Below, in pieces: positions 33,371-40,610 of a stretch of 41,566 nt of DNA. Source of the stretch: Phycisphaerales bacterium (GTDB taxonomy: Bacteria > Planctomycetota > Phycisphaerae > Phycisphaerales > UBA1924); the NCBI GenBank assembly GCA_020427395.1, contig JAGQON010000030.1, positions 1 to 41,566 on the forward strand, given 5' to 3'. The position numbers and the translations under genes were made by a program. How positions within the stretch are numbered: the stretch's first letter is position 1; the number at the start of each line of letters is the position of its first letter. Below the pieces are notes generated by a model. It ran no database searches, was not told the DNA's origin, and was given only the letters and a program-made list of their open reading frames with translations.

Positions 33371-34183
33371 TCAGTCGTCCTTTTTCGATGCCTCGACCAG
33401 CGCCTTGACGGCCGTTGGCATCTCGAAGACGCTCTCGTCGAACTTGTCGTACGAGGTCTCGGTGATATTCACTTCGAACTCCTGCGGCCCGACTTTCTGA
33501 ACGATCTTGGTAGGCTGCATTACGCCGCCCATGTCCTTGTAGTTCCGCATGAAGCTGGTGGTCTGGACCTCACCCATCGCGGATGGGACCTTGGCCTCGG
33601 TGCCGACCAGAAGCCCCGATTCGACGCTGTAGTATTCGAAACGCTCGACATCGTCGGTATCTACAAGGCGGACTTTGTTGGTCTTCTGCCCGTCAAAGTC
33701 GACCTCGCCCTTGAACTCGATGACGGGGAACTCTTCCTTGAACCGCAGGCGCGAGGTCACATCGGCTTCTTTGCGGAGGGCCTGGGCCTCTTCCTCGGGG
33801 AGCAGACGCGGGCCGTTCATCGCGTCGGTCGACCAGGCGATATCGCCGTTGAGGCCCTGACGCTGTTCGCCGATCATGGCGATGTTGATGACCAGCAGGA
33901 AGTGATCAGGCACCTTGAGGTGGCTCTCGAGCGTGCCGGTGATGCCCGCCATCGGGATGCTGATGGTGCCCTTCTGGTGGACATACTTGGCGGCAGCCAG
34001 CAGCTCACGCCCGCCGCTCTCCTCGATCGAGCGTTCAATGATCTCGATCGCCTTGGCGTCCTGCGACTGCTCGACCATCTTCTCTTCGGTTGGCTCGGCT
34101 GCGAGCAGCGTTGGCGCGACGCCAGCCAGGGTCAGGAGCGAGAGGGCCAGCACGCCGGCCTTGAGGGTCTTGTTGCGTTTCAT
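33371..34183 (-). CDS. Secreted LolA-like beta-barrel-type protein
   Basis: A 270-residue protein with a Sec signal peptide (about 1-29, cleaved near LLAAEP). The mature part has AIEIIERSIEESGGRELLAAAKYVHQKGTISIP, and alternating strands such as EFKGEVDFDGQKTNKVRLVD, resembling LolA/outer-membrane lipoprotein-sorting proteins. The C-terminal MPTAVKALVEAS is helical. GAAGGA lies before ATG 34183. It follows the S41 gene by 63 bp on the same strand, so they may act together in the periplasm. The lipoprotein-carrier role is not certain. Confidence 0.6.
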   Translation of the reverse strand: MKRNKTLKAGVLALSLLTLAGVAPTLLAAEPTEEKMVEQSQDAKAIEIIERSIEESGGRELLAAAKYVHQKGTISIPMAGITGTLESHLKVPDHFLLVINIAMIGEQRQGLNGDIAWSTDAMNGPRLLPEEEAQALRKEADVTSRLRFKEEFPVIEFKGEVDFDGQKTNKVRLVDTDDVERFEYYSVESGLLVGTEAKVPSAMGEVQTTSFMRNYKDMGGVMQPTKIVQKVGPQEFEVNITETSYDKFDESVFEMPTAVKALVEASKKDD

Positions 34184-34246
34184 ATCGGGTTCCTTCAAGT
34201 GTTCACGCAGAAGCGTGGGTTCGACATATTGACACGAGTTGCGCCG

Positions 34247-35719
34247 TCAGCGGGCGCTTGATTCTGATGCGATCCAGTCCTTGGCGGCCTGCTCGGGCGC
34301 ATCGATGCCCTTGAGCAGCGCTTCGCGGGTCTGCTTCACCTCGACATCGGGGATCACGCCGTCGTGCTCCATGCGGGCACCTGTCGTGGTCACGAAGTCA
34401 GCAATCGCGTGCAGCAGCACATCGCCCGAGGGCAGCTTGTCCATCGCCGCGGGCAGTGCCATGCCCGCGCTGCGGGTGCCGAAGACCTTGACGCGACCCA
34501 GCGATTGCAGACCGCCCGCGAAGACCTCACTGGTGCTCGCGCTCCCCGCGTCCTGCACGATCGCAACCGGTCCGGTGAAGGGCTTGAGCGGCTCGCCCCA
34601 TGTGGTCACGACCACGGGCTCGACATTGAACGAGAGTTCCGCGCCGCGCATCTTCATCGTGCCCAGCGAGCCCTTCTCGCTCATGATGAAACGAGAGATC
34701 GAAGAAGAGAGCGCCCCGACACCGCCGGGATTGCCTCGCAGGTCGATGATGATGCCATCGCAGTCACGCAGCTCGTACATCGCCCGCTCGAACTTGGGCG
34801 CGATCGGGATCATGAAGATGTTGAACTTGATGATCCCGACCTGCACCTCGTCGCCGGTCTCGGTCGTGAACGATTCACGCGACCACTCAAGGTGCGTGCT
34901 CAGCGGCGGCAGATTGCCGAACTTGACATACTCGCCCGGGGCGGCCACACGCTCGAGCTCCATCGGGACCTCGCCATCGACGCCGTTCAGGAAGGTCAGC
35001 GCGATCGTGCTGCCCTCGCTGCCTTGCAGGCGATCGTTGATCACGCGGACCGAGTAGATCCGCAGCTCGTTCTCGCTGAGGGTCTCGCGGAGTCGATCAA
35101 TCAGGCCGGCTACCTCGACATCGCGGACCTTCTTAAGCACCCAGCCCGTCTTTACGCCCGCAAGGTCGGCTGGGCTATCTGCTCGTACCGAGCTCACCAC
35201 GGCCTGCCCGTCGATCAACCGCAGATCGATGCCCGGCTCGGCGTCGCCATCGCCGTCTCCGTTGGGCACCACGGCATCAGTCGAGGAGACGGTGGTCTCC
35301 CCGGAATCGGTATTCTCGTGCGAGGAGTCTGCGCCCGCGTGCTGGTCGGGCTCGGCGGCATCGGCGGGGATAATGCCGAAGTGCGACTGGTTGAGGCGCG
35401 AGAGCATGTCCTGGAGGATCATCCGCAGCTCGTTGCGGTTGTGAGCATCGGCGGCCGCGGGTCGCAGCTCGTCACGCACGCCTTCCCAGTCCACGCCGTT
35501 GAAGGTGGTGTCGAAATGGGTGTCATAGACGAGCTGCCAGGCGGCATCGAAGTCCGCCAATGCTTCGGCTTCGCTGATCGTTCGTGTCTGCTCGCGGGCT
35601 TTGGTGCTTGTCGAATCGGTGCTGGTGGTTGTCGAGCACCCGACAGGAGCGAGCCCGGCGAGCAGCAGGGCACCCAGCGTGAGCCAGCGGACGGGTGCTT
35701 GAAGTAGGTTGTGAGGCAA
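34247..35719 (-). CDS. S41-family peptidase-like lipoprotein with PDZ domain
   Basis: A 490-residue exported lipoprotein: hydrophobic segment and lipobox APVGC (C28). An acidic, low-complexity spacer (about 115-155) is followed by a PDZ-like domain (VVSSVRADSPADLAGVKTGWVLKKV) and the S41 fold (GIIIDLRGNPGGVG). The nucleophile is S395 in GSASTSE. The usual catalytic Lys about 25 residues later is Met (GTRSAGM), so the mechanism may differ or activity may be lost. I chose TTG 35719 because AAGGAG lies 7 nt before it; an ATG at 35752 has none. Confidence 0.8.
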   Translation of the reverse strand: MPHNLLQAPVRWLTLGALLLAGLAPVGCSTTTSTDSTSTKAREQTRTISEAEALADFDAAWQLVYDTHFDTTFNGVDWEGVRDELRPAAADAHNRNELRMILQDMLSRLNQSHFGIIPADAAEPDQHAGADSSHENTDSGETTVSSTDAVVPNGDGDGDAEPGIDLRLIDGQAVVSSVRADSPADLAGVKTGWVLKKVRDVEVAGLIDRLRETLSENELRIYSVRVINDRLQGSEGSTIALTFLNGVDGEVPMELERVAAPGEYVKFGNLPPLSTHLEWSRESFTTETGDEVQVGIIKFNIFMIPIAPKFERAMYELRDCDGIIIDLRGNPGGVGALSSSISRFIMSEKGSLGTMKMRGAELSFNVEPVVVTTWGEPLKPFTGPVAIVQDAGSASTSEVFAGGLQSLGRVKVFGTRSAGMALPAAMDKLPSGDVLLHAIADFVTTTGARMEHDGVIPDVEVKQTREALLKGIDAPEQAAKDWIASESSAR

Positions 35720-35811
35720 GATGAGACTCCTTGATCGCCACCACCCGATCACCGGGCGGCTCGATAGGAGTATATATCAGCGGATTCCGCGAAGGTTTCA
35801 GGCTTTCACGA

Positions 35812-36519
35812 TCAGTCATGGAGACCGGGGCGGAGCCCGGTTTGGACGCAGCAATACACCCGCACGGCCCAATCCGGGCACTGCTTGTGCAGTTTTCGCA
35901 GGCGATTAGCCTTGGTCGCGTAGTAGATCGCCGCACCGCCCTGAAAGATCATTGTCAGAACGATGAGGATGGCGTACATTCCCGCCTTGGCGAGTAGTTC
36001 GAGCTGCTTGAGATCATCCAGCTGCCCCGCGAGCTCAGGTGTGCTCGTCAGCATCGCATCCTTCTGCATCGCGGACTCAATCATCGAGGTGCTCGGGGCC
36101 TGGATGAGCATATAGATCGAATAGGCGGCGATTGCCCCACCCAGCAGCAGCTGATTGATCGCCAGCTTCCGTGCCGATCGGATATCCAGCGCCATCAGCC
36201 TGCGGCGTAGCGTGAGCTCGCGTGTTCCGATCGCGGCCAGCACGATACTGAACCCGAGCATGGGCATGTTCCGCAACGCAAATGGGATCGAGAGCCCACC
36301 CGCCAGCAGCGTCATCCATCCCGAGAAACCCGCATAGCCCGCCGCCTTGCGGATGGGCTTGCTGAGGTAGACCAGTCGCTCGAGTTGCGCAAAGTGCGCC
36401 CCATCGAGCGCCGGTCCGCCCGGGAGGTATCGCTCTTGCGGATCTTGATCACGAGTAATCGTGAGCGCGGGCTGCTCGGCGGGTGATGGGATAGGAAGGC
36501 TGCTCATCTGATCCAACAT
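35812..36519 (-). CDS. Membrane protein with three predicted segments
   Basis: A 235-residue protein I do not recognise. It starts with a soluble Pro-rich stretch (about 1-55), then membrane segments at about 65-98 (possibly two), 122-139 and 178-200, and ends in a basic tail with RLRKLHKQCP and two adjacent cysteines (YCCVQT). ATG 36519 is used; ATG 36507 is also possible and neither has a good ribosome site. A perfect hairpin (36522-36539) ends 2 bp before the start. The S41 gene follows after 92 bp. Confidence 0.65.
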   Translation of the reverse strand: MLDQMSSLPIPSPAEQPALTITRDQDPQERYLPGGPALDGAHFAQLERLVYLSKPIRKAAGYAGFSGWMTLLAGGLSIPFALRNMPMLGFSIVLAAIGTRELTLRRRLMALDIRSARKLAINQLLLGGAIAAYSIYMLIQAPSTSMIESAMQKDAMLTSTPELAGQLDDLKQLELLAKAGMYAILIVLTMIFQGGAAIYYATKANRLRKLHKQCPDWAVRVYCCVQTGLRPGLHD

Positions 36520-36521
36520 CG

Positions 36522-36539
36522 ACCCGGGAACGCCCGGGT
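36522..36539. promoter_or_regulatory. Hairpin ACCCGGG-AACG-CCCGGGT abutting a start codon
   Basis: A perfect 7-bp stem with a 4-nt loop ends 2 bp before ATG 36519 on the minus strand. It could hide the start from ribosomes or bind a regulator. It has no T tract. Confidence 0.35.
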
Positions 36540-36624
36540 TCCGTCCTGAGCTGTCGCTTCATCCATGCTCCGGATTAGCACGGCGCACAACCCTTCGGGT
36601 CGATCACACTCGGGTCCGAGAATC

Positions 36625-36652
36625 AAAAAACCGCCCCGTGTGCACGGGGCGG
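36625..36652 (-). terminator. Rho-independent terminator after PEP-CTERM-like gene 1
   Basis: On the minus strand CCGCCCCGTG pairs with CACGGGGCGG (10-bp perfect stem, minimal 2-nt loop), followed by six T. It lies 32 bp after the stop codon at 36685. Confidence 0.88.
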
Positions 36653-36684
36653 CCTGAATCGATTCAGTTGTCGATCGAGCGGTC

Positions 36685-37344
36685 TTAGCGACGGCGACGC
36701 GTAGCGAACGCACCGCCCATGGCGAGCAGGGCCAGCGAGCCGGGGGTTGGCACGGGCTGCCCAAGGTCGATGGTGACCGATTCACCCGAGAACAGATAGA
36801 CCGTAGCCTGGGGGTTCTTGGAATCGAAATCGTACTCCGAGACATCGAGCATCGCGAAGAAGAACATCGACGATTCACCGGGCAGGAAGTCCTCGCCAAA
36901 GCTGTACGAGATCATGTCGCCGTCATCGCTACGCGATGCGAGGATGGGCGACTCATCGCCGTAGCCCGGCTCGGAGCGGTACTCGACACGGGTCTGCATC
37001 CCGTCGAAGCCGGTGATCTCGATGTGCTTGATCTGACCGTCCAGGTTCGGGTTGCCGCCGGTGAACTGGAAGTTCAAGGTCAGGTTCCCGGTCATGTTCG
37101 AGCGGACCACGCGGGTAAGCATGGTGCCCTCGTAGAGCGAGACGCTGTCGCCAGCAAGGGCGTCAATCGTGAAATCGTTGTAGTAATCGTTCACGACTGC
37201 GCCGCGGAGCTCAGGCATCTGCGCGCTGGTGATTCCGCTCAGTCCTTCGTAGATGGCACCGGGCTGGAGGTCGTAAACAGGGCCGGCCATCGCCGCGCCA
37301 GAAGCGGTGATGAGGGCAAGCCCCATGATGTTCGTGGTCTTCAT
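36685..37344 (-). CDS. PEP-CTERM-like secreted protein, paralogue 1
   Basis: A 219-residue exported protein. A signal peptide (about 1-21, ending AAMAG) is followed by a beta-rich domain with LSGITSAQMPEL, YEGTMLTRVVRSNMTGNLT, NPNLDGQIKHIEITGFDG and TRVEYRSEPG. The C-terminus is PTPGSLALLAMGGAFATRRRR (split as PTPGSLALL and a hydrophobic stretch ending RRRR), a PEP-CTERM-type sorting tail that an exosortase would recognise. AGGAG lies before ATG 37344. It has its own terminator. A paralogue lies directly upstream at 37525-38193. Confidence 0.82.
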   Translation of the reverse strand: MKTTNIMGLALITASGAAMAGPVYDLQPGAIYEGLSGITSAQMPELRGAVVNDYYNDFTIDALAGDSVSLYEGTMLTRVVRSNMTGNLTLNFQFTGGNPNLDGQIKHIEITGFDGMQTRVEYRSEPGYGDESPILASRSDDGDMISYSFGEDFLPGESSMFFFAMLDVSEYDFDSKNPQATVYLFSGESVTIDLGQPVPTPGSLALLAMGGAFATRRRR

Positions 37345-37468
37345 TTTGGTTCTCCTCTCGAGGTGTATCAGGTACATCCCCGCTCAAGAAAACTACATCA
37401 GCTCAACGGCAATGCCAGCGAACTGCAGCCTTTTTCTTCTCGGACACGCATAGACCCACCTTTGCATG

Positions 37469-37491
37469 AAAAAACCGCCCACTCGGGCGGT
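37469..37491 (-). terminator. Rho-independent terminator after PEP-CTERM-like gene 2
   Basis: On the minus strand ACCGCCC pairs with GGGCGGT (7-bp perfect stem, 4-nt loop) and the T run is TTTTTT. It lies 33 bp after the stop codon at 37525. Confidence 0.85.
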
Positions 37492-37524
37492 CTCAAAGGA
37501 GATCAGATCTTGCGAGCCAATGAC

Positions 37525-38193
37525 TTAGCGGCGGCGACGCGAGCAGAGCAGGCCGGCTCCGCCGAGCAGCGCGAGGCTACCGGGCGCGGGGACCGCGGGG
37601 TTGGCACTATCGACCACGAGGCTGACCGATTCGCCACTCTCTAGGTAGATGGTGGCCAGGGTCGAATCCGCGTAGAAGGTGTCGGTGTCGGTCATCGCGA
37701 AGAAGTAGTGCGACTCGGCCCAGGTATCCAGCCCGCCGCTGAATGAGAAGTCGAGGATGTCGCCATGGGCATAACGCATCGCGTCCATCGGGCCCTCGTT
37801 GCCAGTCGAGATCGCGTCATCACGGTACTCGACTCGGGTTTCCCAGCCGGAGAAGCCGCCCACCTCGATGTGCGAGATCCGCCCATCGAGTTCCGGGTTC
37901 GCGTTCATGACGCGATAGTTGAAGGTGAGGTTCCCGGTCATGTGCGAACGCACAACGCGGGTCATCAGGGTGCCCTCGTAAAGAGGTGAAACGCCCTCAC
38001 CGGTGCCGTAGATCGAGAAGTTGATGTACTTGTCGGAGATGGAGCTGCCGATGAGCTCGGACATCTCGTGGTTGTTGATACCGCTGAGGCCACTGACGAA
38101 CTCGCTCGGGGCGAGATCAACGACGGCACCAGCATGGGCAACGGAAGCGGCGGCGAGCGCAGCGACGACCGGGATCTGACGAAGGATGTTCAT
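37525..38193 (-). CDS. PEP-CTERM-like secreted protein, paralogue 2
   Basis: A 222-residue exported protein with the same plan as its neighbour: signal peptide (about 1-21, ending AHAG), LSGINNHEMSEL, YEGTLMTRVVRSHMTGNLT, NPELDGRISHIEVGGFSG, TRVEYRDD, then a sorting tail PAPGSLALLGGAG followed by RRRR. The shared blocks show a tandem duplication. Each copy has its own AGGAG ribosome site and terminator, so they are separate units. ATG 38193 is preceded by AAGAGGAG; the frame is open upstream to 38424 without a ribosome site. The domain is not one I recognise. Confidence 0.82.
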   Translation of the reverse strand: MNILRQIPVVAALAAASVAHAGAVVDLAPSEFVSGLSGINNHEMSELIGSSISDKYINFSIYGTGEGVSPLYEGTLMTRVVRSHMTGNLTFNYRVMNANPELDGRISHIEVGGFSGWETRVEYRDDAISTGNEGPMDAMRYAHGDILDFSFSGGLDTWAESHYFFAMTDTDTFYADSTLATIYLESGESVSLVVDSANPAVPAPGSLALLGGAGLLCSRRRR

Positions 38194-38520
38194 ACGGACT
38201 CTCCTCTTTAGTTGTATTGCCGTAAACACAGTGGCTACAGCAACATACAACCATTTCGCAGCCCAACCAGTGAAGGATCTCTTGAGACACCCAAAAACTG
38301 GGGACTTTCGCGTGAAAACGCCCGTACTGAGCCAGAAACCAGAGATTATCACCCAGTCAGCTGCACTTTTTGGGTGCTGGTTTCGTACCGATTGGTTCGT
38401 ATGGGCTCTTGGGAACCGCAGCAAGCCGCCTCATGGGGCTGGAGCGTTGATGAGAACCCGCCGATAGGGTCTACACTCGCTATCACAGCCCAGCAGGTTG
38501 GGCAACGGGAGGGTTATCGG
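38194..38520. other. Divergent intergenic region between PEP-CTERM-like gene 2 and rmlA
   Basis: A 327-bp, comparatively AT-rich stretch that must hold two promoters. I see no full -35/-10 pair on either strand. TTGATG near 38447 with TACACT (spacer about 19) is only a weak candidate for rmlA. A 6-bp stem CACCCA / TGGGTG encloses GTCAGCTGCACTTTT in the middle. No gene is supported here. Confidence 0.4.
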
Positions 38521-39276
38521 ATGAAGGGCATGATTCTCGCAGGTGGGCTCGGGACGCGTCTGCGCCCCATGACGCTCGTGACCAATAAGCACCTGCTGCC
38601 GGTCTACCACCAGCCCATGGTCTATTACCCCATCCAGTGCCTCGTCAACGCGGGCATCACCGAGGTCATGATCGTCACCGGCGAAGAGAACGCCGGCGAC
38701 TTCATCAAGCTGCTCCGCAACGGCAAGGACCTCGGGCTCACCCGCATCGAGTACGCCTTCCAAGTCGGCGAGGGCGGCATCGCTGATGCCCTCAAGCTCG
38801 GCAAGCACTTCGTCGGCGACGACAAGGTGTGTGTCATCCTGGGCGACAACATCATCGAGCACAACATCAACGAAGCCGTCGCGGATTTCCGCAACCAGCC
38901 CGACGGGGCCAAGATCCTGCTCAAGGAAGTTCACGACCCGCACCGCTTCGGCGTCGTGGCCTTCGACGGATCGGGCGAGATCACCGAGATCATCGAAAAG
39001 CCCAAGGACCCGCCCAGCAACATGGCCGTCACCGGGCTCTACATGTACGACAGCGATGTGTTCAGCATCTGCGAGACGCTCAAGCCCAGCGCCCGCGGCG
39101 AACTCGAGATCACCGATGTCAACAACGAGTATCTTCGTCGCGGCAACCTGACCTGGGCCCAGCTCGAGGGCTGGTGGACCGACGCTGGCACGATCGAGTC
39201 ACTGCATCGCGCCACGAACCTCGTCGCTGAGACCGGTGCCAACAAAGTCAACGGCAAGATGCCGGTCCTCTCCTGA
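38521..39276 (+). CDS. rmlA: Glucose-1-phosphate thymidylyltransferase, short form
   Basis: Makes dTDP-glucose from dTTP and glucose 1-phosphate, the first step of dTDP-sugar synthesis. The 251-residue protein has ILAGGLGTRLRPMT (5-18), NKHLLPVY, PMVYYPIQCL, VILGDNI, DPHRFGVV, IIEKPKDPPSN and LEGWWTDAGT. The short, roughly 250-residue length is that of the group without the extra C-terminal helices. GGGAGGG lies before ATG 38521; upstream open frame to 38212 is non-coding. rmlB follows after 17 bp. rmlC and rmlD are not next, so the final sugar is uncertain. Confidence 0.93.
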   Translation: MKGMILAGGLGTRLRPMTLVTNKHLLPVYHQPMVYYPIQCLVNAGITEVMIVTGEENAGDFIKLLRNGKDLGLTRIEYAFQVGEGGIADALKLGKHFVGDDKVCVILGDNIIEHNINEAVADFRNQPDGAKILLKEVHDPHRFGVVAFDGSGEITEIIEKPKDPPSNMAVTGLYMYDSDVFSICETLKPSARGELEITDVNNEYLRRGNLTWAQLEGWWTDAGTIESLHRATNLVAETGANKVNGKMPVLS

Positions 39277-39293
39277 GCGAAAGCAGTCACGAC

Positions 39294-40325
39294 ATGGGAC
39301 AGACCATCCTCGTCACCGGCGGTGCCGGCTTCATCGGCTCCAACCTCGTTCGTTTCATCCTTGAGAATCGCCCAGACGATCGCGTGATCAACCTCGATGG
39401 GCTGACCTACGCGGGCAACCTCGAGTCGCTGGCAGATCTCGCGGACAATCCGCGATACGAGTTCGTGCACTGCGACATCAACGACAGTGACAAGCTCGAT
39501 GAGGTCATGCCCCGTGTCGACTGTGTGCTGCACCTGGCCGCCGAGTCGCATGTCGATCGCTCCATCCACGACCCGTCGCTCTTCCTGCGGACCAACATCA
39601 TCGGCACCCAGGTCCTGCTCGATGCTTTCAAGAAGCACAAGGGCAAGGACGGACGATTCGTCTATGTCTCCACCGACGAGGTCTACGGCGAGCTGCCGCT
39701 CGACGACAAATCACAGCTCTTCACCGAGCAGACACCCCTCAAGCCCAACTCGCCCTACGCCGTCTCCAAGACCGGCGGCGACATGCTCGCGCGGGCTTAT
39801 TGGCATACCTACGGGCTCGATGTCTGCATCACCCGGTGCTCGAACAACTTTGGGCCCTACCAGTTCCCCGAAAAGGTCATCCCGCTCTTTGTCAATAACC
39901 TCATCGAGGGCAAGACGGTGCCGCTCTATGGCGACGGCTCCAACATCCGCGATTGGTTGCATGTGCTCGACCATTGCGAAGCGATCTGCCGGGTGCTTGA
40001 TGATGGCAAGAGTGGGGAGGCTTACAACATCGGGGGCAACAACGAGCGCTCGAACCTCGAGTTGACCAAGATGCTCATCGAGCTGTGCGACCGCGACGAA
40101 AGCGCCATCGAACGCGTGCCGGATCGACTCGGTCACGACAAGAGGTACGCGATTGATGCCAGCAAGATCAAACGCGAGCTGGGCTGGGAGCCGTCCCGCT
40201 CGGCATGGCCGCAGGCCTTGGAAGCGACGGTGCAGTGGTATAAGGACAACAGGTCCTGGTGCGACCATGTTCGCAGCGGCGAGTACCGGCGGTTTTACGA
40301 GCAGAACTACACGACCCGCGCGTGA
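39294..40325 (+). CDS. rmlB: dTDP-glucose 4,6-dehydratase
   Basis: An extended short-chain dehydrogenase that converts dTDP-glucose to dTDP-4-keto-6-deoxyglucose. The 343-residue protein has the NAD motif GGAGFIGSN (8-16), NLDGLTYAGN, HLAAESHVDRSI, STDEVYGEL, YAVSK (catalytic Tyr and Lys), TRCSNNFGPYQFPEK and RDWLHVLDHCEAI. It is co-transcribed with rmlA (17-bp gap) and followed by a terminator at 40363. The pair feeds rhamnose or another 6-deoxysugar of the envelope. Confidence 0.96.
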   Translation: MGQTILVTGGAGFIGSNLVRFILENRPDDRVINLDGLTYAGNLESLADLADNPRYEFVHCDINDSDKLDEVMPRVDCVLHLAAESHVDRSIHDPSLFLRTNIIGTQVLLDAFKKHKGKDGRFVYVSTDEVYGELPLDDKSQLFTEQTPLKPNSPYAVSKTGGDMLARAYWHTYGLDVCITRCSNNFGPYQFPEKVIPLFVNNLIEGKTVPLYGDGSNIRDWLHVLDHCEAICRVLDDGKSGEAYNIGGNNERSNLELTKMLIELCDRDESAIERVPDRLGHDKRYAIDASKIKRELGWEPSRSAWPQALEATVQWYKDNRSWCDHVRSGEYRRFYEQNYTTRA

Positions 40326-40362
40326 TTGCTGGCTTGCCGGACAGGAAAGAAGCCGCTTTTGA

Positions 40363-40391
40363 CCCCCAAATCCCCGATTCGGGGGTTTTTT
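40363..40391 (+). terminator. Rho-independent terminator after rmlAB
   Basis: CCCCC (40363-40367), or the tighter CCCCG-ATT-CGGGG (40372-40384), pairs with the G run at 40380-40385, followed by TTTTTT. It lies 38 bp after the rmlB stop. Confidence 0.8.
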
Positions 40392-40434
40392 GTGCCTGAC
40401 AGTCTAAATCGGACAAAGAAATCGCTTAGTCGCG

Positions 40435-40462
40435 TTGACCGATGTGGATGAAATGGTATGAT
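40435..40462 (+). promoter_or_regulatory. Sigma-70-type promoter upstream of the cbb3 oxidase gene
   Basis: TTGACC (five of six) at 40435-40440, 16-bp spacer, TATGAT (five of six) at 40457-40462. It lies about 150 bp before GTG 40611, so a leader of about 140 nt is expected. No TTGAT-N4-ATCAA FNR site was seen near it. Confidence 0.6.
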
Positions 40463-40610
40463 TTCTTCTGTCTTGCCGTATTATTTCTTCATTCGCAAGA
40501 ATTCGTGCGGTGTGACAGGCCGGAACCTCCGAATCTGGTATTCTGGCGTACATTCTCGCGATGCATCGAAGAGACCCGCTCTCGCACGCAGAACAGAAGG
40601 GGTGAAAACC

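Noticed and set aside
34364..35707. A 447-codon plus-strand frame opposite the S41 gene
   Set aside because: No recognisable domain and antisense-type composition; the minus strand has lipobox, PDZ and S41 motifs.
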